Positions 20,920 through 31,560 are shown, counted from the first letter of the stretch. The stretch: 64,000 bases of DNA from Acanthosepion esculentum (GCA_964036315.1 OZ038496.1:12488035-12552034), one strand, 5' to 3'. Numbers and translations: made by a program. The notes: generated from the sequence alone by a model not told the origin.

Positions 20920-21430
20920 AAATTAAAATGCAAGCAAGAGAATCAATAGCTGCATCTACTGCAAGAAAAGTAGTGTCAGTGTCCATCTTGCACATTACAA
21001 ATCAACCATTCATCTGTGCACATCTGGTGCTCCTGCTATTCATCTTGAGATTCTTGACAAAATCCAAAGAAGGATATGTAATGTAAATGATCCTGACTTG
21101 GCAATTCAACTTCAGTCATTTTCTCACTGATGTCTTCCCTCTGTCTTTTTTACATTATTTTCATGTCAACTGTTCTAATGAGTTTTTTCCCCCTGGTGCC
21201 CTGACTACACGGATTTAAGCATGCTACTAGAATGGTACTAAGTCCCACCCTTTTACTGTTGAAATAGCTAAATACAACCACTACTTTTACTCTAACAGTT
21301 TCTTTTCTCACACTTCTCACCTGTGGAACTCATTTGCATTCACTTGCACCCCTGATATCTACAATCTTCAAAAATTTAAATGAAATGTCAATCACCATCT
21401 TCTGTCTTCTTGAATCCTGTTTATCCTTTG
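20920..21430 (+). mobile_element. LINE 3' fragment, copy b
   Basis: Contains HLEILDKIQRRICNVNDPDL in one frame and then a decayed SFSH box. It continues into the 290-base stretch shared with 19781-20071. Confidence 0.8.
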
Positions 21431-21436
21431 AACTGA

Positions 21437-21884
21437 CATCTCGTCTGCAGTCGCTCTCTCACAGACGCGCCGTCGCCTCTCTCTGTCTTTTTGACAAATA
21501 CTTCCACGGTAATTGCTCCAATGAGCTGCTATCGCTGGTTCCCAGGCTTCATGAATTCAAGCGTCCTACGACGCTGGAATCCCACTCTTACCCTTTCACT
21601 GTTGAAACTGTTAAATGTAGCCATTTTCTTCTACTCCAATAGCTTCATATCTCGCAACTCTCGCCTGTGGAATTCCCTCCCCTTTTCCTGTTTCCATGAT
21701 AGCTATAATCTCGAACTATTCAAATGTAATGTCAATCGACATCTCCAGTTGCCTTGATCTATCTACTATCCTTCTCCACATCCTTTCCTCTATCACTCCT
21801 ATCTGCTCACTCTCCAAATCTTCTGTAACCCCTTGCGTGCTAGTGGCTTCCATCCTTGCTTGGAGTGAAAAGCTTAAAAAAAAG
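21437..21884 (+). mobile_element. LINE 3' end, copy c
   Basis: A less decayed copy begins at the LQSLSHRRAVASLCLF box, has KYFHGNCSNELLSLVPRLHE and ends with the CCCCTTGCGTGCTAGTGGCT tail and a short A run near 21876-21883. Its 5' end is truncated against copy b. Confidence 0.85.
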
Positions 21885-21889
21885 TATTC

Positions 21890-22025
21890 AAGAAGTTTCA
21901 GCCGTTATACGCTACGACCATCTTCAGGATCTAGCTATATTTCCGAGATAAGATATTGTAATTATTTACATTTTTCGGACTGTTCTCCTCAACTTTGTTA
22001 CCCCATTCACGACGTGATGGTCATT
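21890..22025 (-). mobile_element. Penelope-type terminal repeat
   Basis: The minus strand holds a CGTGAATGGGGTAACAAAG phrase, ACAGTCCG, an ATCTTATCTCGGAAATATAG phrase, and then CCTGAAGATGGTCG, a short loop and CGGCTGAAAC. The stem GGTCG/CGGCT pairs with two wobbles. The same order of blocks forms the satellite at 49810-50535. Confidence 0.65.
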
Positions 22026-22139
22026 TAACGGTCCGCACTTTTTCTACATGTGTCGGACATTGAGGTCGCCTAACGACATTGGAAATATAAATAAGTCACC
22101 TTCCTGAGAAACCGAACATTGGTTCTAACAATATATATA

Positions 22140-22807
22140 TATATATTCGAAGTTTCCTGGTAAGATTTCCAGTCTTCAGGGGGTTCTGGTTTAATATGAT
22201 AATTTCATTTTTTTCAGTCCTTTTTTTAAAATAATTTAAAAGTAAAAAATTACAGAGACACTGGATTGTATATTAATATTTTTGTTTTATTTTTTAAATT
22301 AGGTCCTTCGACTAGTTTCGCTCAGCATGGCCATGATCAGCAGAAAACATTCTTACTAGTTAATAGCAATGAACTACAGGGGTGAATGACTGCCTCTGAA
22401 GAAGGCGAACTTTACCTGTAGTTTTCATTTGTGTTTTTTATCGGTAATTTTTGGTCAGTCCATATATTATTCAAAAGACTTTTTTAAGTTCGTTTAAGGA
22501 GAGATTGGGAGACTCATGCGTCTCAGATTTACCTCCTTAGTCATTTTGACAGCTTACTTGCGTATGTTATGTGTATGTTATCTTTTAGTTTTTTGGAGTG
22601 TGTGTGATGTGTGTATGTGTATATATTTGTGTGAGTGTGTGCATGTGGGAGACTTCATCACCACTGGAGACATGTCTGTCTAGTGTGGTTGGAGGTTAGG
22701 GGAGTCATGGTTGGTGTCCTCTTCTATATAGTAAGAGTAGAGTATATCCAACTATGCAAAGATTATAATGTGTAAGAATGAAATATGGTGGGGGTTGATG
22801 TATGGGG
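22140..22807 (-). mobile_element. Penelope-like element 3' region
   Basis: Untranslated sequence downstream (minus sense) of the nuclease relic at 22808-22925. It carries CATGCTGAGCGAAACTAG near 22310-22335, again a GAAAC box close to a hairpin. It also contains TG-rich sequence at 22595-22640. Confidence 0.5.
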
Positions 22808-22925
22808 TTATATATTACTGTTTAGTCTGTAGCTAAGTCCATCCGGACAAAGTGTTTTGAGGCGCAAAATCCATTTACCTTCATGTTGTTCTAGCATTTT
22901 CCTAACTTTATCTTTTCTGTCTATT
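22808..22925 (-). pseudogene. Penelope-like endonuclease C-terminal relic
   Basis: The minus frame reads KDKVRKMLEQHEGKWILRLK, then TLCPDGLSYRLN and a stop at 22808-22810. The E..WI..L.T..P.GL end is typical of the region following the GIY-YIG nuclease in Penelope-like elements. Only about 40 codons remain. Confidence 0.55.
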
Positions 22926-23011
22926 TTGTAAGCGGAAATGTTGTTCTACAGGTAATAATGTTTCGTGTGGAGCCGATTTAATCCGATTCCGATAATTATT
23001 AATTCTGAATG

Positions 23012-23036
23012 TGTGTGTGTGTGTGTGTGTGTGTGT
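23012..23036. repeat. (TG)n microsatellite
   Basis: Short TG run. Confidence 0.95.
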
Positions 23037-23089
23037 TAAATTAAAGATATAACTAAAAAAATATATGTATAAAAGGACAATAAAAATAA

Positions 23090-23215
23090 ACGATAGACTT
23101 ATATTAGCCGATGCGTTTCTTCGTTTATCAATACTTCTTGCATAATAAAATCATTACATTGACTTTGATGAAGTCCATCAGAAGACGAAACATGTTGGCT
23201 AATATACATTTTCTT
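23090..23215. mobile_element. Penelope-type palindromic fragment
   Basis: TATTAGCCGATGCGTTTCTTC on the left is a diverged inverted copy of GACGAAACATGTTGGCTAATA on the right. The right side reads TTTGATGAAGTCCATCAGAA and then GACGAAAC, in which GTC and GAC can pair. Confidence 0.6.
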
Positions 23216-23590
23216 TTTACCTTTATTCATATACATATACACAAGTCAACCCTGGTATTTTTTTTCAATTGGCCCCAAAATTAGTTGTTTTGTACTTGAA
23301 ACAGAAGAAAATTATTATATATAGTTAGAAAAACAATGAGACATAATTTTTTATTAGAAATTTTATGATGGCAAAAAGAAAAAAAACATTTTATGATTAT
23401 CCCTCGTCAAAATATCCTCCTTTAGCTATGGCTAAATTGTTGGTATTCGTTACAAAAGTCTCTCAAAGAATAAGTTTGATAATTGATTCCATTCTTTCTT
23501 CAATGAATCTAAGGGTTCTTTTTCGTTTTGGGGATGGAAAGGACTCACTCTTCATTCTGGTGCGGGGTGCTTCACAATTTTGAAGTATAC

Positions 23591-23592
<2 letters not shown>
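23216..23592. other. Unassigned sequence
   Basis: No feature recognised. Confidence 0.35.

Positions 23593-23643
<51 letters not shown>
23593..23643. repeat. (TA)n microsatellite
   Basis: Pure TA run. Confidence 0.96.
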
Positions 23644-23645
<2 letters not shown>

Positions 23646-24019
23646 AAATATTTTTCCTCTCTCTCTCATCTTCTGGATTTTAAGTTTAGATTATATCGTT
23701 TTTTTTTTATTGTGCGTAGTGTCACCGCAAATGTCACCACACGTTTCCGGTGTCTGGTTTTTTTAATTTTAACGTAGGTCAGCGATTTGGGAGCGAATTA
23801 TGCATGGAAAAAAATCATATTTATGTGTATCTCACTCATTTAAACCGCTTTTTAACTCCGCTCTTTAAAACTTGTCTCACCTTTAGGCCTTTCCTATTCT
23901 TCTTTCTTCTATTACACCTCTCTCTAAAGCTTCCATACATTTCCCTCTTACACTTGTTTCCCACTCCCACACATAAACTCTCACTAAAAAATTTTTTTTC
24001 ATACCCGGAGTTATATTTT

Positions 24020-24179
24020 CCGATTTCTTTTTGAATTTGTAGGTCTGATGAATTGGATCGTGATTACGATTCAAATGTAATAAATTATAACCATGGAATA
24101 TTAGCGTTTGAGCCTTTTATATTATATTCTTGCTCTGTCCTGGACATTGAGTTCTACCTGGATTCTATCCTCTTGGAAA

Positions 24180-24182
<3 letters not shown>
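24020..24182. repeat. Dispersed repeat shared with 18438 and 8050
   Basis: The longest of three copies. It ends at a TA tract, as the other two do. Confidence 0.75.

Positions 24183-24236
<54 letters not shown>
24183..24236. repeat. (TA)n microsatellite
   Basis: Pure TA run. Confidence 0.96.
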
Positions 24237-24238
<2 letters not shown>

Positions 24239-24439
24239 AAAAGAAAGAAGAATGAAATTCCAATGTTCCAAACAATAATTTAAGACAGGGAATTTTGTTT
24301 CTTTCTTTCTCGACTATTTTTTACTACGTTACTAAAACATCGAAAACCAAGAAGAAAAATGAAAAACAAATGAAATAAAAATAAATAAAAACGTAAGATA
24401 AATTAATCCAAATAAATAAAAAAAAACATTCCCGCCAAA

Positions 24440-24475
<36 letters not shown>

Positions 24476-24586
24476 ATATTGACCACTAATATTATCAATT
24501 TATATATATATATATTGATAATATTAGTGGTCAATATACATATATATATTATATATATATATGTATAGTGACCACTAATATTATCA

Positions 24587-24620
<34 letters not shown>
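24440..24620. repeat. Three alternating inverted copies in TA/TG
   Basis: GACCACTAATATTATCAAT at about 24481 is followed by its reverse complement at about 24516 and by the forward form again at about 24570. TA runs separate them and TG runs lie at both outer edges. Confidence 0.9.
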
Positions 24621-25259
24621 TCTAAAAATGTTTTTATTTGTTACATAGTTATTGACTTAGACATCCGACATTTTACTTAACAAGGCAAGGACAAATTCTT
24701 CATGCAGCGTGTATTTAACGGATTTTTAATACCAAGAAGAAATTTCCAAACTACGTCAATTATTTACCTAAGATATCTTGAATGTGTTAAAGAAATTTGC
24801 ACAAAGTATTTTTGCTGCAAGTTGACAATGAATCGAAGCATGAACAATTTAGTTAAAAAAAAAAAACATTTTCGTTCTGCCGCTGAGCAAAACCGAATGA
24901 GTTAAACGCTGAATTTTAGATCTAATTTGTTCGTCTATTTTCTGCTGCCCTTGAGAAAAAGAAGTTGTTTCTGGTCCGCCATCAGAAGGTGTAAGCATTT
25001 AATTGTCGATACGAATGATTGTTTTTTTTAAAAAAAGGTTGTCTGTAAATAGATTCCTCAACGAACTGAACTGGTCAAAGAGCAAAGAACAGTTATCAAT
25101 AGCGCTTAGATAGTTTCAATCTTATTAGTAAGGAAAATTGTTTTTTTCATTCCACCCCAAAAAAAGAATATTATTTCTTGAAAACATTTTCAGAAATTAT
25201 TTTTCTTTTTATCCCTCCCTTCCTTTCGAATGTATATTATGAATAACTTACGCATATAT
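24621..25259. other. Unassigned sequence
   Basis: No feature recognised. Confidence 0.35.
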
Positions 25260-25268
25260 ATATATATA

Positions 25269-25390
25269 AAGTGTCGATGCATAAATTGACGTCTAAATTT
25301 CGCAAAAATGAAAATAACACTGACATCTCATTTTAACAGGCATATTTGCCAAAATTACAGAAAAATATCCTGAAATGCTTAAGAGTAAAT
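25269..25390 (-). mobile_element. 3' untranslated end of mariner-like relic
   Basis: AT-rich sequence between the transposase stop and a TA tract. The outer phrase GTGTCGATGCATAAATTGAC may be the terminal repeat; no partner is seen. Confidence 0.5.
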
Positions 25391-25960
25391 TTATTCAATA
25401 AAATCACCATTGGCTTCAACAACGAACTCTAGACGACTTCTGAATCTCTTGCAACTCCTCTGGACAGTTTTCTTGTTTAGGTTGGTGAATGCTGACATAA
25501 TCCTTACCTTCAATTCATCTTTGGTGTTACAAGGTGTTATGTTGGTGTCTTGCTCAACTGCGCGCCACACATAATAATCAAAGTGGTTGCAGTCTGGGAT
25601 GTTACATGAACAGATTTAAAGGTTGATGTCGTCTCAGAAATAGTCTAACAGCCTTAACTGGCTTCTCCTGCTTGTGTGGCATGCTGCATACACCTGTTGC
25701 TAGACATCGAGTCTTCCTGCAATCAATCCCTTGACACGAGGCAGCACTACCTCTTCAAGGCACTTGATTTAGACCAGCGTGTTCAGCATACCGCCCTGCG
25801 ATAATATTAATGGAAGTATAACGTCGATATCGCTAGTGATCACACCACAAAACATGATTTTAACTGAATATGTCATCCAATTCTTTTCGAATCCTCAGGA
25901 ACTGACCTCAGATCGATGCCCAAACATCCGCGCGAATGTGTGTGTGTGTGTTTGTGTAAG
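25391..25960 (-). pseudogene. mariner-like transposase, C-terminal half relic
   Basis: On the minus strand, in order: HSVKIMFCGVITSDIDV, IKCLEEVVLPRVKGLIAGRL, ACHTSRRSQ, PDCNHFDYYVWRAVEQDTN, KDELKVRIMSAFTNLNKKTV and RFRSRLEFVVEANGDFIE before the stop at 25391-25393. This is the catalytic half of a Tc1/mariner-superfamily transposase of the type with a PDCNPxDYYVW box around the last catalytic Asp. The N-terminal DNA-binding half is absent and several stops and shifts interrupt it. It differs from the relics at 14886 and 40307 and so represents another lineage. Confidence 0.85.
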
Positions 25961-26011
25961 TCCGTATGAAACCACACTATGTAGTTTGTAGTTCAATTTA
26001 ACAAAGCGCAC

Positions 26012-26012
<1 letters not shown>

Positions 26013-26098
<86 letters not shown>
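26013..26098. repeat. (TA)n microsatellite
   Basis: Pure TA run of about 86 bases. Confidence 0.96.
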
Positions 26099-26101
<3 letters not shown>

Positions 26102-26127
26102 TTGACATTTTTTTATGTTTATACTTT

Positions 26128-26324
26128 ATAGTAAGAGATTTTTTTCCATGTCGTCAATACAGTTAAATTCCCAGATCAATTCTGTGGACAAGACAGATTG
26201 GTATAAAATGACAATTTGAAAAATCTTAGATTTTGCCGACGCGTTTCGTTTTCCGACTTGTCCACAGAATTGATCTAGGAATTTAACTGTATTGTCAACA
26301 TGGAAAAAAATCTCTTACTATTAA
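26128..26324. repeat. ~65-bp inverted repeat around a GACGAAACGCGT-type core
   Basis: The left arm AGTAAGAGATTTTTTTCCATG...CTGTGGACAAG (26130-26193) pairs with the right arm CTTGTCCACAG...CATGGAAAAAAATCTC (26256-26320). The loop carries CCGACGCGTTTCGTTTTCCG, which is the inverted form of the GAAAC motif seen at 26440-26465. Confidence 0.85.
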
Positions 26325-26389
26325 GGTAATTTGCATTAACCAGAAAAAAGGCTTGGACAGAAGCGACTATCTTTTTAAATTTGTATTTT

Positions 26390-26480
26390 TAATGTAACTA
26401 TAAAAACAAAGATATTTCGATTACATTATTGCCTTGAAAAAGTCGGAAGACGAAACGCGTCGGGAATTTCCAATTGTCTT
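26390..26480 (+). mobile_element. Penelope-type terminal fragment
   Basis: Contains CCTTGAAAAAGTCGGAAGAC followed by GAAACGCGTCGGG. GTC and GAC flank a short loop just before the GAAAC box. Confidence 0.5.
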
Positions 26481-26649
26481 TCACATTTACGCAGATGATC
26501 GTTGGACTATATAACAACAGATTTTTTTTACTTTACTATATATATATACTAGCTTCAGTAAATAACAGACAAATTGTTTTGATTAAGTTTGTTATATAAT
26601 TTCTACGATGATCGTATGTTTTTTTTTTTTTCCTTTTTGGTTGATAAAG

Positions 26650-26721
26650 TATACAAAAACTGACCGAATGTTTTATTTTCCTAATCGCTTTCGGCTATAT
26701 CTTTAGCCATTATCAAGGATG

Positions 26722-26785
<64 letters not shown>

Positions 26786-26850
26786 TATATATATATATAT
26801 ATAGCCGAAAGCGCCTCAATAAAAAAAAGATTTGGACAGTTTTTGTATAA
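26650..26850. repeat. Inverted repeat with (TA)n at its apex
   Basis: ATACAAAAACTGACC-type sequence on the left and GGACAGTTTTTGTATAATT on the right are inverted. GCTTTCGGCTATA on the left and TATAGCCGAAAGC on the right are also inverted. TA runs at 26727-26802 lie between them. Confidence 0.8.
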
Positions 26851-26908
26851 TTAATCTGTCTGTCATATTTAATGAAGCTTGCATGAAAGAAGGATTGCTG
26901 CCTAAATA

Positions 26909-26912
<4 letters not shown>

Positions 26913-26977
<65 letters not shown>
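26913..26977. repeat. (TA)n microsatellite
   Basis: Pure TA run. Confidence 0.96.
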
Positions 26978-26979
<2 letters not shown>

Positions 26980-27162
26980 AGTGTAGGTAATGGTTTAGAT
27001 AGAGTAAAATTCTAATAGCCAAAAACACTATTCTTAAAAGGGTGCTCAATACAGAGTAGAGCATTTATTAAAAAATATAACAAAGTATGATATAATTTAT
27101 GTTATAATTTTTTAATAAATAATATTTATATATATGTTATATTTTATTTATTATATATTATT

Positions 27163-27218
<56 letters not shown>

Positions 27219-27224
27219 TTATTC

Positions 27225-27282
<58 letters not shown>

Positions 27283-27293
27283 ACACGAATAAG
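27163..27293. repeat. Two (TA)n runs flanked by inverted TTATTCGTGTATA
   Basis: TA at 27163-27214 and 27226-27278. TTATTCGTGTATA at 27218 and TATACACGAATAA at 27280 form an inverted pair around the second run. Confidence 0.85.
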
Positions 27294-28116
27294 TTATATG
27301 TTTGATTAATAAGAAGCGACGTCTCTTTAATATTTATGGTATTTTTTCCAATAAGGTGTTGAATATTTTGTTCAAAATTCTAGATAAACTGTCCATATTA
27401 TGTTACTGTTTTGCTCAAGTGTTTTTGGCCTTCTCCGCCATTTTCAAGAACCAATATGTACCTGGAATTCCAAAATCTCTGGTTCCCATCTTCCTTTCTC
27501 GGATCCTTATAATAATAAACAACTTCTTATTTCTAACGTTAATAAATCATCCATTGTCTGTCAAGGAGCATTTTGTAGAAAATAAATTTGAGGTAGATCA
27601 TGGAATATATCGACCGGAAGTGGATGATTTTGAGAAAGGTTAACGTATTCGCAACCAAAGTTCATAAAAGATGATGACAAACCTTAGAGGCCACCGTCAA
27701 AAAATATTTCTGGTGGAAAAGAATATTAAAAAATGATTTCGAGATCAACGGGATCAATAAATAAATAAAATACTAAAATAAAATATATAAATATGGAAAT
27801 TAAAGGTAATGTTTGATGATTTTTTTAAAAATTCCATCTGCTTCAGATACTTCTTCCTAATTGAGGAAGAAAGGCGTGAAATCTCGCCGGTTAACGTCTG
27901 CCACATAAGAAAACTTCACGCAAATTTAATATGAACGGAATCAGTAATTGATGAGATTAGCTTCGATCGTGCCTAAATAATACGAAGGCATTACGGTTTC
28001 CACGCGGATTTATCACATGAATAATTGTCAAACAATATTAGAGGCTAAAAAATCAGAGACCGTTAAAATCTATATATGCATGCATCTTGGTGTGAACGTG
28101 CATAAAATACATCATT
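27294..28116. other. Unassigned sequence
   Basis: A 113-codon frame (27302-27643, plus) has a methionine start but no recognisable domain. It sits between repeats and is not supported as a gene. The phrase ATCGACCGGAAGTGGATGAT near 27608 faintly resembles 5600-5615. Confidence 0.35.
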
Positions 28117-28250
28117 GTAGCAAGGGCTCTGAGCGGGAGGTTTTGAGGAGCGTGGTACCACCTCTTAATTGCTGTTGTTCCCAGATTCCCTTGACTCGGA
28201 GTCGTAGCACCTGTTAGGTTCGAGCTATGGGTAAATAGTTAAACAAACAA
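28117..28250 (-). mobile_element. Minisatellite-bearing element, copy 3 (module C only)
   Basis: Shares GGTTTTGAGGAGCGTGG, CCACCTCTTAATTGCTG and CTATGGGTAAATAGTT with copies 2 and 10. No expanded minisatellite remains. Confidence 0.75.
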
Positions 28251-28275
28251 AACAAATAACATGGACAAACAATAT

Positions 28276-28283
<8 letters not shown>

Positions 28284-28368
<85 letters not shown>
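28284..28368. repeat. (TA)n microsatellite
   Basis: Pure TA run of about 85 bases. Confidence 0.96.
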
Positions 28369-28372
<4 letters not shown>

Positions 28373-28389
28373 GAAAGGGACAAAGTCAG

Positions 28390-28545
28390 GCTATTATTTT
28401 AAGACATTTTTATGTTTATACATTCTTGTCTCGGACATTCAGGCCGGTAAATGTTGTTTAATACCGTTTATTATAAACAGAGCATTTACGTAAATATTTG
28501 TATCTATAAAAAGAATGTATAAATATAAAAATGTCTTAAAATATC
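28390..28545 (+). mobile_element. SINE family E tail, self-inverted
   Basis: TTTTATGTTTATACATTCTT at the left end reappears inverted at 28512-28535. Between them lie the GGCCGGTAAATG and TTTATTATAAACAGAGC phrases of family E. Confidence 0.7.
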
Positions 28546-28860
28546 TTGGGAAAGGTGTGAATCCTCTTCTTCTCCCTCCAACTATGGGTAAATAGCAGGG
28601 CAGACTGGGTTCTATAGCCTTGTGTGGAAACTGGTGTAGGAGAAGGACAACTCTGAATTCAAAACCTGCGGAGGGTTGTTTGGGGACCTTATGGCACTCA
28701 GTGTACCAGGCCCCTGTATTCGTCCCTCCAAAAAGTGTGGATGGCCTGCGCAGAGCCTTCACCACTATAATCAAATCTCATGTGTCGGTGTCGGGATCTC
28801 AGTTTCTAGCAACTGATCTGCCTGACCATCTTACGTCGAATTCGACGGGAGAATCGATCA
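28546..28860 (+). mobile_element. SINE family F tail
   Basis: GGGAAAGGTGTGAATCCTCT and CTATGGGTAAATAGCAGG match (inverted) the family F copies at 46803-47090 and 60100-60345. The following ~230 GC-richer bases look like a continuation but I cannot match them inside the window. Confidence 0.55.
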
Positions 28861-28864
28861 TATG

Positions 28865-28956
28865 TAAACAAATATATATACATACATATATATTCATATA
28901 CATACATATATATAAATATACTTACATATATATATCTATATATATAAGTACATATA

Positions 28957-29018
<62 letters not shown>

Positions 29019-29120
29019 AATACACACGGATACACACACACGCATATATATATATATATTCATATATGTACTTATATATATATATATATATGTAAGTATA
29101 TTTATATATATGTATGTATA

Positions 29121-29174
<54 letters not shown>

Positions 29175-29175
29175 G
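28865..29175. repeat. Large TA/TACA palindrome
   Basis: Sequence from 28870 (ATACATACATATATATTCAT and so on) recurs inverted at 29060-29135. At the centre are a TA run (28954-29011) and a CACACAAATACACACGGATA segment. A related centre lies inverted at 30100-30138. Confidence 0.8.
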
Positions 29176-29329
29176 CAAGCTACCATTTTCCCAAAAGAAA
29201 ATATCAAAGACAAAAAGACATACATAGGCATATCCGGTTGAAAGTGAAGATAGAGACTATACATTCACCGACATTCCATTTCCAATCCTTTGTTGAGACA
29301 TCAAACTGCTCTATCCAAGAATTATTGGA

Positions 29330-29455
29330 AGGTTTATTGGTTTAGGAGAGATAAAAAGGATACAATATATTAAGAGCTACTACGTGGAGGAAATTGTGGA
29401 GAGTCATGACCACTAATGTCCTGAGGCACATAGAAGATTACATTGCGACGGGAAC
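29330..29455 (+). pseudogene. LINE C-terminal fragment
   Basis: TGGAGGAAATTGTGGAGAGTC followed by ATGACCACTAATGTCCTGAGG reads WRKLWRVMTTNVLRH in one frame. This is like the KLWRAMIAND end at 59700-59765, which is typical of the last residues of RTE/CR1-like LINE proteins. Confidence 0.45.
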
Positions 29456-29491
29456 ATTTATATTTTTTAATATAATTGTCATTTAAAATAA

Positions 29492-29496
<5 letters not shown>

Positions 29497-29537
<41 letters not shown>

Positions 29538-29552
29538 TATATATATATATAT
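29497..29552. repeat. TA-rich microsatellite
   Basis: Two TA runs joined by ACACA. Confidence 0.93.
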
Positions 29553-29663
29553 TATAATTTTATCATGTAGACAAAACCATTTTACTCACTAAAAAGATGC
29601 AACTTCGTTTCAGTGCATTTCAACTGCACTTCTACGGGTGAGAATCGAAAATGTTTATGAACA

Positions 29664-29665
<2 letters not shown>
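29553..29665. repeat. Single arm of the 14401-14595 inverted repeat
   Basis: About 90% matched by eye to 14401-14505 and also preceded by a TA tract, but not inverted-duplicated here. Confidence 0.85.

Positions 29666-29668
<3 letters not shown>

Positions 29669-29721
<53 letters not shown>
29669..29721. repeat. (TA)n microsatellite
   Basis: Pure TA run. Confidence 0.96.
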
Positions 29722-29725
<4 letters not shown>

Positions 29726-29739
29726 TAAGATGAAAACGA

Positions 29740-29935
29740 ATAGAGTACAATTTCAACGTTCATATCATTTAATTTAAGAGACGGCTTAATACAAAGTATA
29801 CCAAAATTATTTATTTTACGTTATTACATCGAAAACATGTCAAAATCACTACACAGTTGCAGTCGCGTTTCGATGCGTATCAAATGCATGTCTTCAGGCA
29901 ATAGTAAATTACTGGCGAATGAACGATTGATTTAA
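29740..29935 (-). mobile_element. Penelope-type terminal fragment
   Basis: The minus strand reads GCCTGAAGACATGC, a 9-base loop, then GCATCGAAACGCG. ATGC/GCAT forms a stem between CTGAAGA and GAAAC, the clearest example of the recurrent motif. Confidence 0.6.
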
Positions 29936-30065
29936 ATTTAAAAGAAAAATATAACCTCTTTTTACGAAAGAAAAACGGTAGGGGCTTATAAGGTTTGTGG
30001 GGTTTACTCTGACCGACCAATCAAATACGCCCTACGTTAAATTTAATATAAGCGAAGAAGCAAAA

Positions 30066-30067
<2 letters not shown>

Positions 30068-30104
<37 letters not shown>

Positions 30105-30128
30105 CGTGTGTGTGTATGCGTGTGTATT

Positions 30129-30215
<87 letters not shown>
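30068..30215. repeat. (TA)n - TG-rich - (TA)n
   Basis: Two TA runs around GGCGTGTGTGTGTATGCGTG, related inverted to 29012-29046. Confidence 0.93.
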
Positions 30216-30218
<3 letters not shown>

Positions 30219-30383
30219 TATATGTATTTATATATGTATAAAAGGCAGGATGTGTGTGTGCGTGTAATGAATGCACGGCCTCAATTCTCGACGGATTCGC
30301 ACCCAAATTTACATGCACATGCTCCACGTTAGACCAACTTTGCATTTCCCAACTCCCATCGATAGTGGAAATAATCGATTTTT

Positions 30384-30695
30384 TCATGCTTCCACGGTAG
30401 TTTTCATGTAGTTTGCGGCCATTTTCTACTGGCCAGAGTGAGAGCCTATAGCTGGCTGCCACGAATAGGCAGGAAGATTCTATTGGCCAGCATGAGAGCC
30501 AACAGCTGACTGACACGAATGTTCACTAACATGCTTTCATGCTTCTACGGTAGTTTTCATGTAGTTTGCGGCCATTTTCTACTGGCCAGTGTGAGAGCCT
30601 ATAGCTGGCTGCCACCGATAGACAGGAAGATTCTATTAGCCAGCGTGAGGACCAACAGCTGACTGACACGAATGTTAACTAGCATGCTAGCATGC
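30384..30695. repeat. 153-bp tandem duplication
   Basis: Copies at 30384-30536 and 30537-30695 share CATGTAGTTTGCGGCCATTT, GAGAGCCTATAGCTGGCTGC and AACAGCTGACTGACACGAAT. A weaker internal repeat (GGCCAG...GAGAGCC twice per unit) suggests an older half-unit. Confidence 0.9.
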
Positions 30696-31136
30696 AAAAA
30701 AAATCGATAGCTGCATTCGTTACAAGTGGGAAAAATTTAAATCTGCATGGCACTTTACTCCAATTGGCTCATTCACTTGCTTAAACTCAACGTTGATACT
30801 GATTCCGCAGAATTGGCTTGGGTTTGAAAAAGTATTTGTTGTTAACATTCTTTTTTTATTTGGTTTTTCCAGTTATGAGTCCTTTTTTAAAGCTGATTGT
30901 TTTGTGTTCATTTTGTTTAGTTCTTTTTTCATAATAGATTTACTGTTTAGTATAGAGCTTAGACAAAATTCGCAGTGTGAGATAGGCAAGAAGTAAGGCG
31001 TGTAGCTACATCAGCACGGCAAAAGGAACTCCTTTAAAGGCAAGGAAGGGCAAAAATATTTTAAGTCAAGTGATAGCGATTGCAGTATGAGTCGTACGAT
31101 TTTTGAATCAAGCACGGGCAACACAAGCACACACAC
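30696..31136. other. Unassigned sequence
   Basis: No feature recognised; the 67-codon frame at 30793 is T-rich and not convincing. Confidence 0.35.
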
Positions 31137-31211
<75 letters not shown>

Positions 31212-31560
31212 TTTCCTATAATAATGTAAAATATATGTATTGAGAACGAATATATATATACACACTGGCAAAAATAAACACACTTCTCGGGCCATACACA
31301 CACATACAAACACACCAGACAAAATGTATGTATATATATTAATGTTTCCTTATAATATAATATGTAATATATATGGATGGAGAACGAATATATACACACA
31401 TACCTGCAAAGACAAACACACTAAACAAACCACACACACACACACACACACACAGAGGAACCTTACACATGCCATACAAAGTGTATACGTATACTATATA
31501 GGTTTCCTTTTAATAATACAACATATATGTATGGAGAAAAATAGAGATACACGTAAGTGG
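31137..31560. repeat. (TA)n and three ~150-bp diverged tandem units
   Basis: GGTTTCCTATAATAATGTAA (31209), a TTTCCTTATAATATAATATG phrase (31347) and GGTTTCCTTTTAATAATACA (31500) each precede ATATATGTATGGAGAA-type sequence and a CA-rich end. Confidence 0.8.

Noticed and set aside
27302..27643. 113-codon candidate gene
   Set aside because: No recognisable domain, no supporting signals, low-complexity hydrophobic composition and a repeat-rich context.
28620..29123. 167-codon frame that looks protein-like in its first 80 codons
   Set aside because: It starts in a SINE tail and ends in TA repeats. The non-repeat part has no domain and looks like a dispersed repeat.
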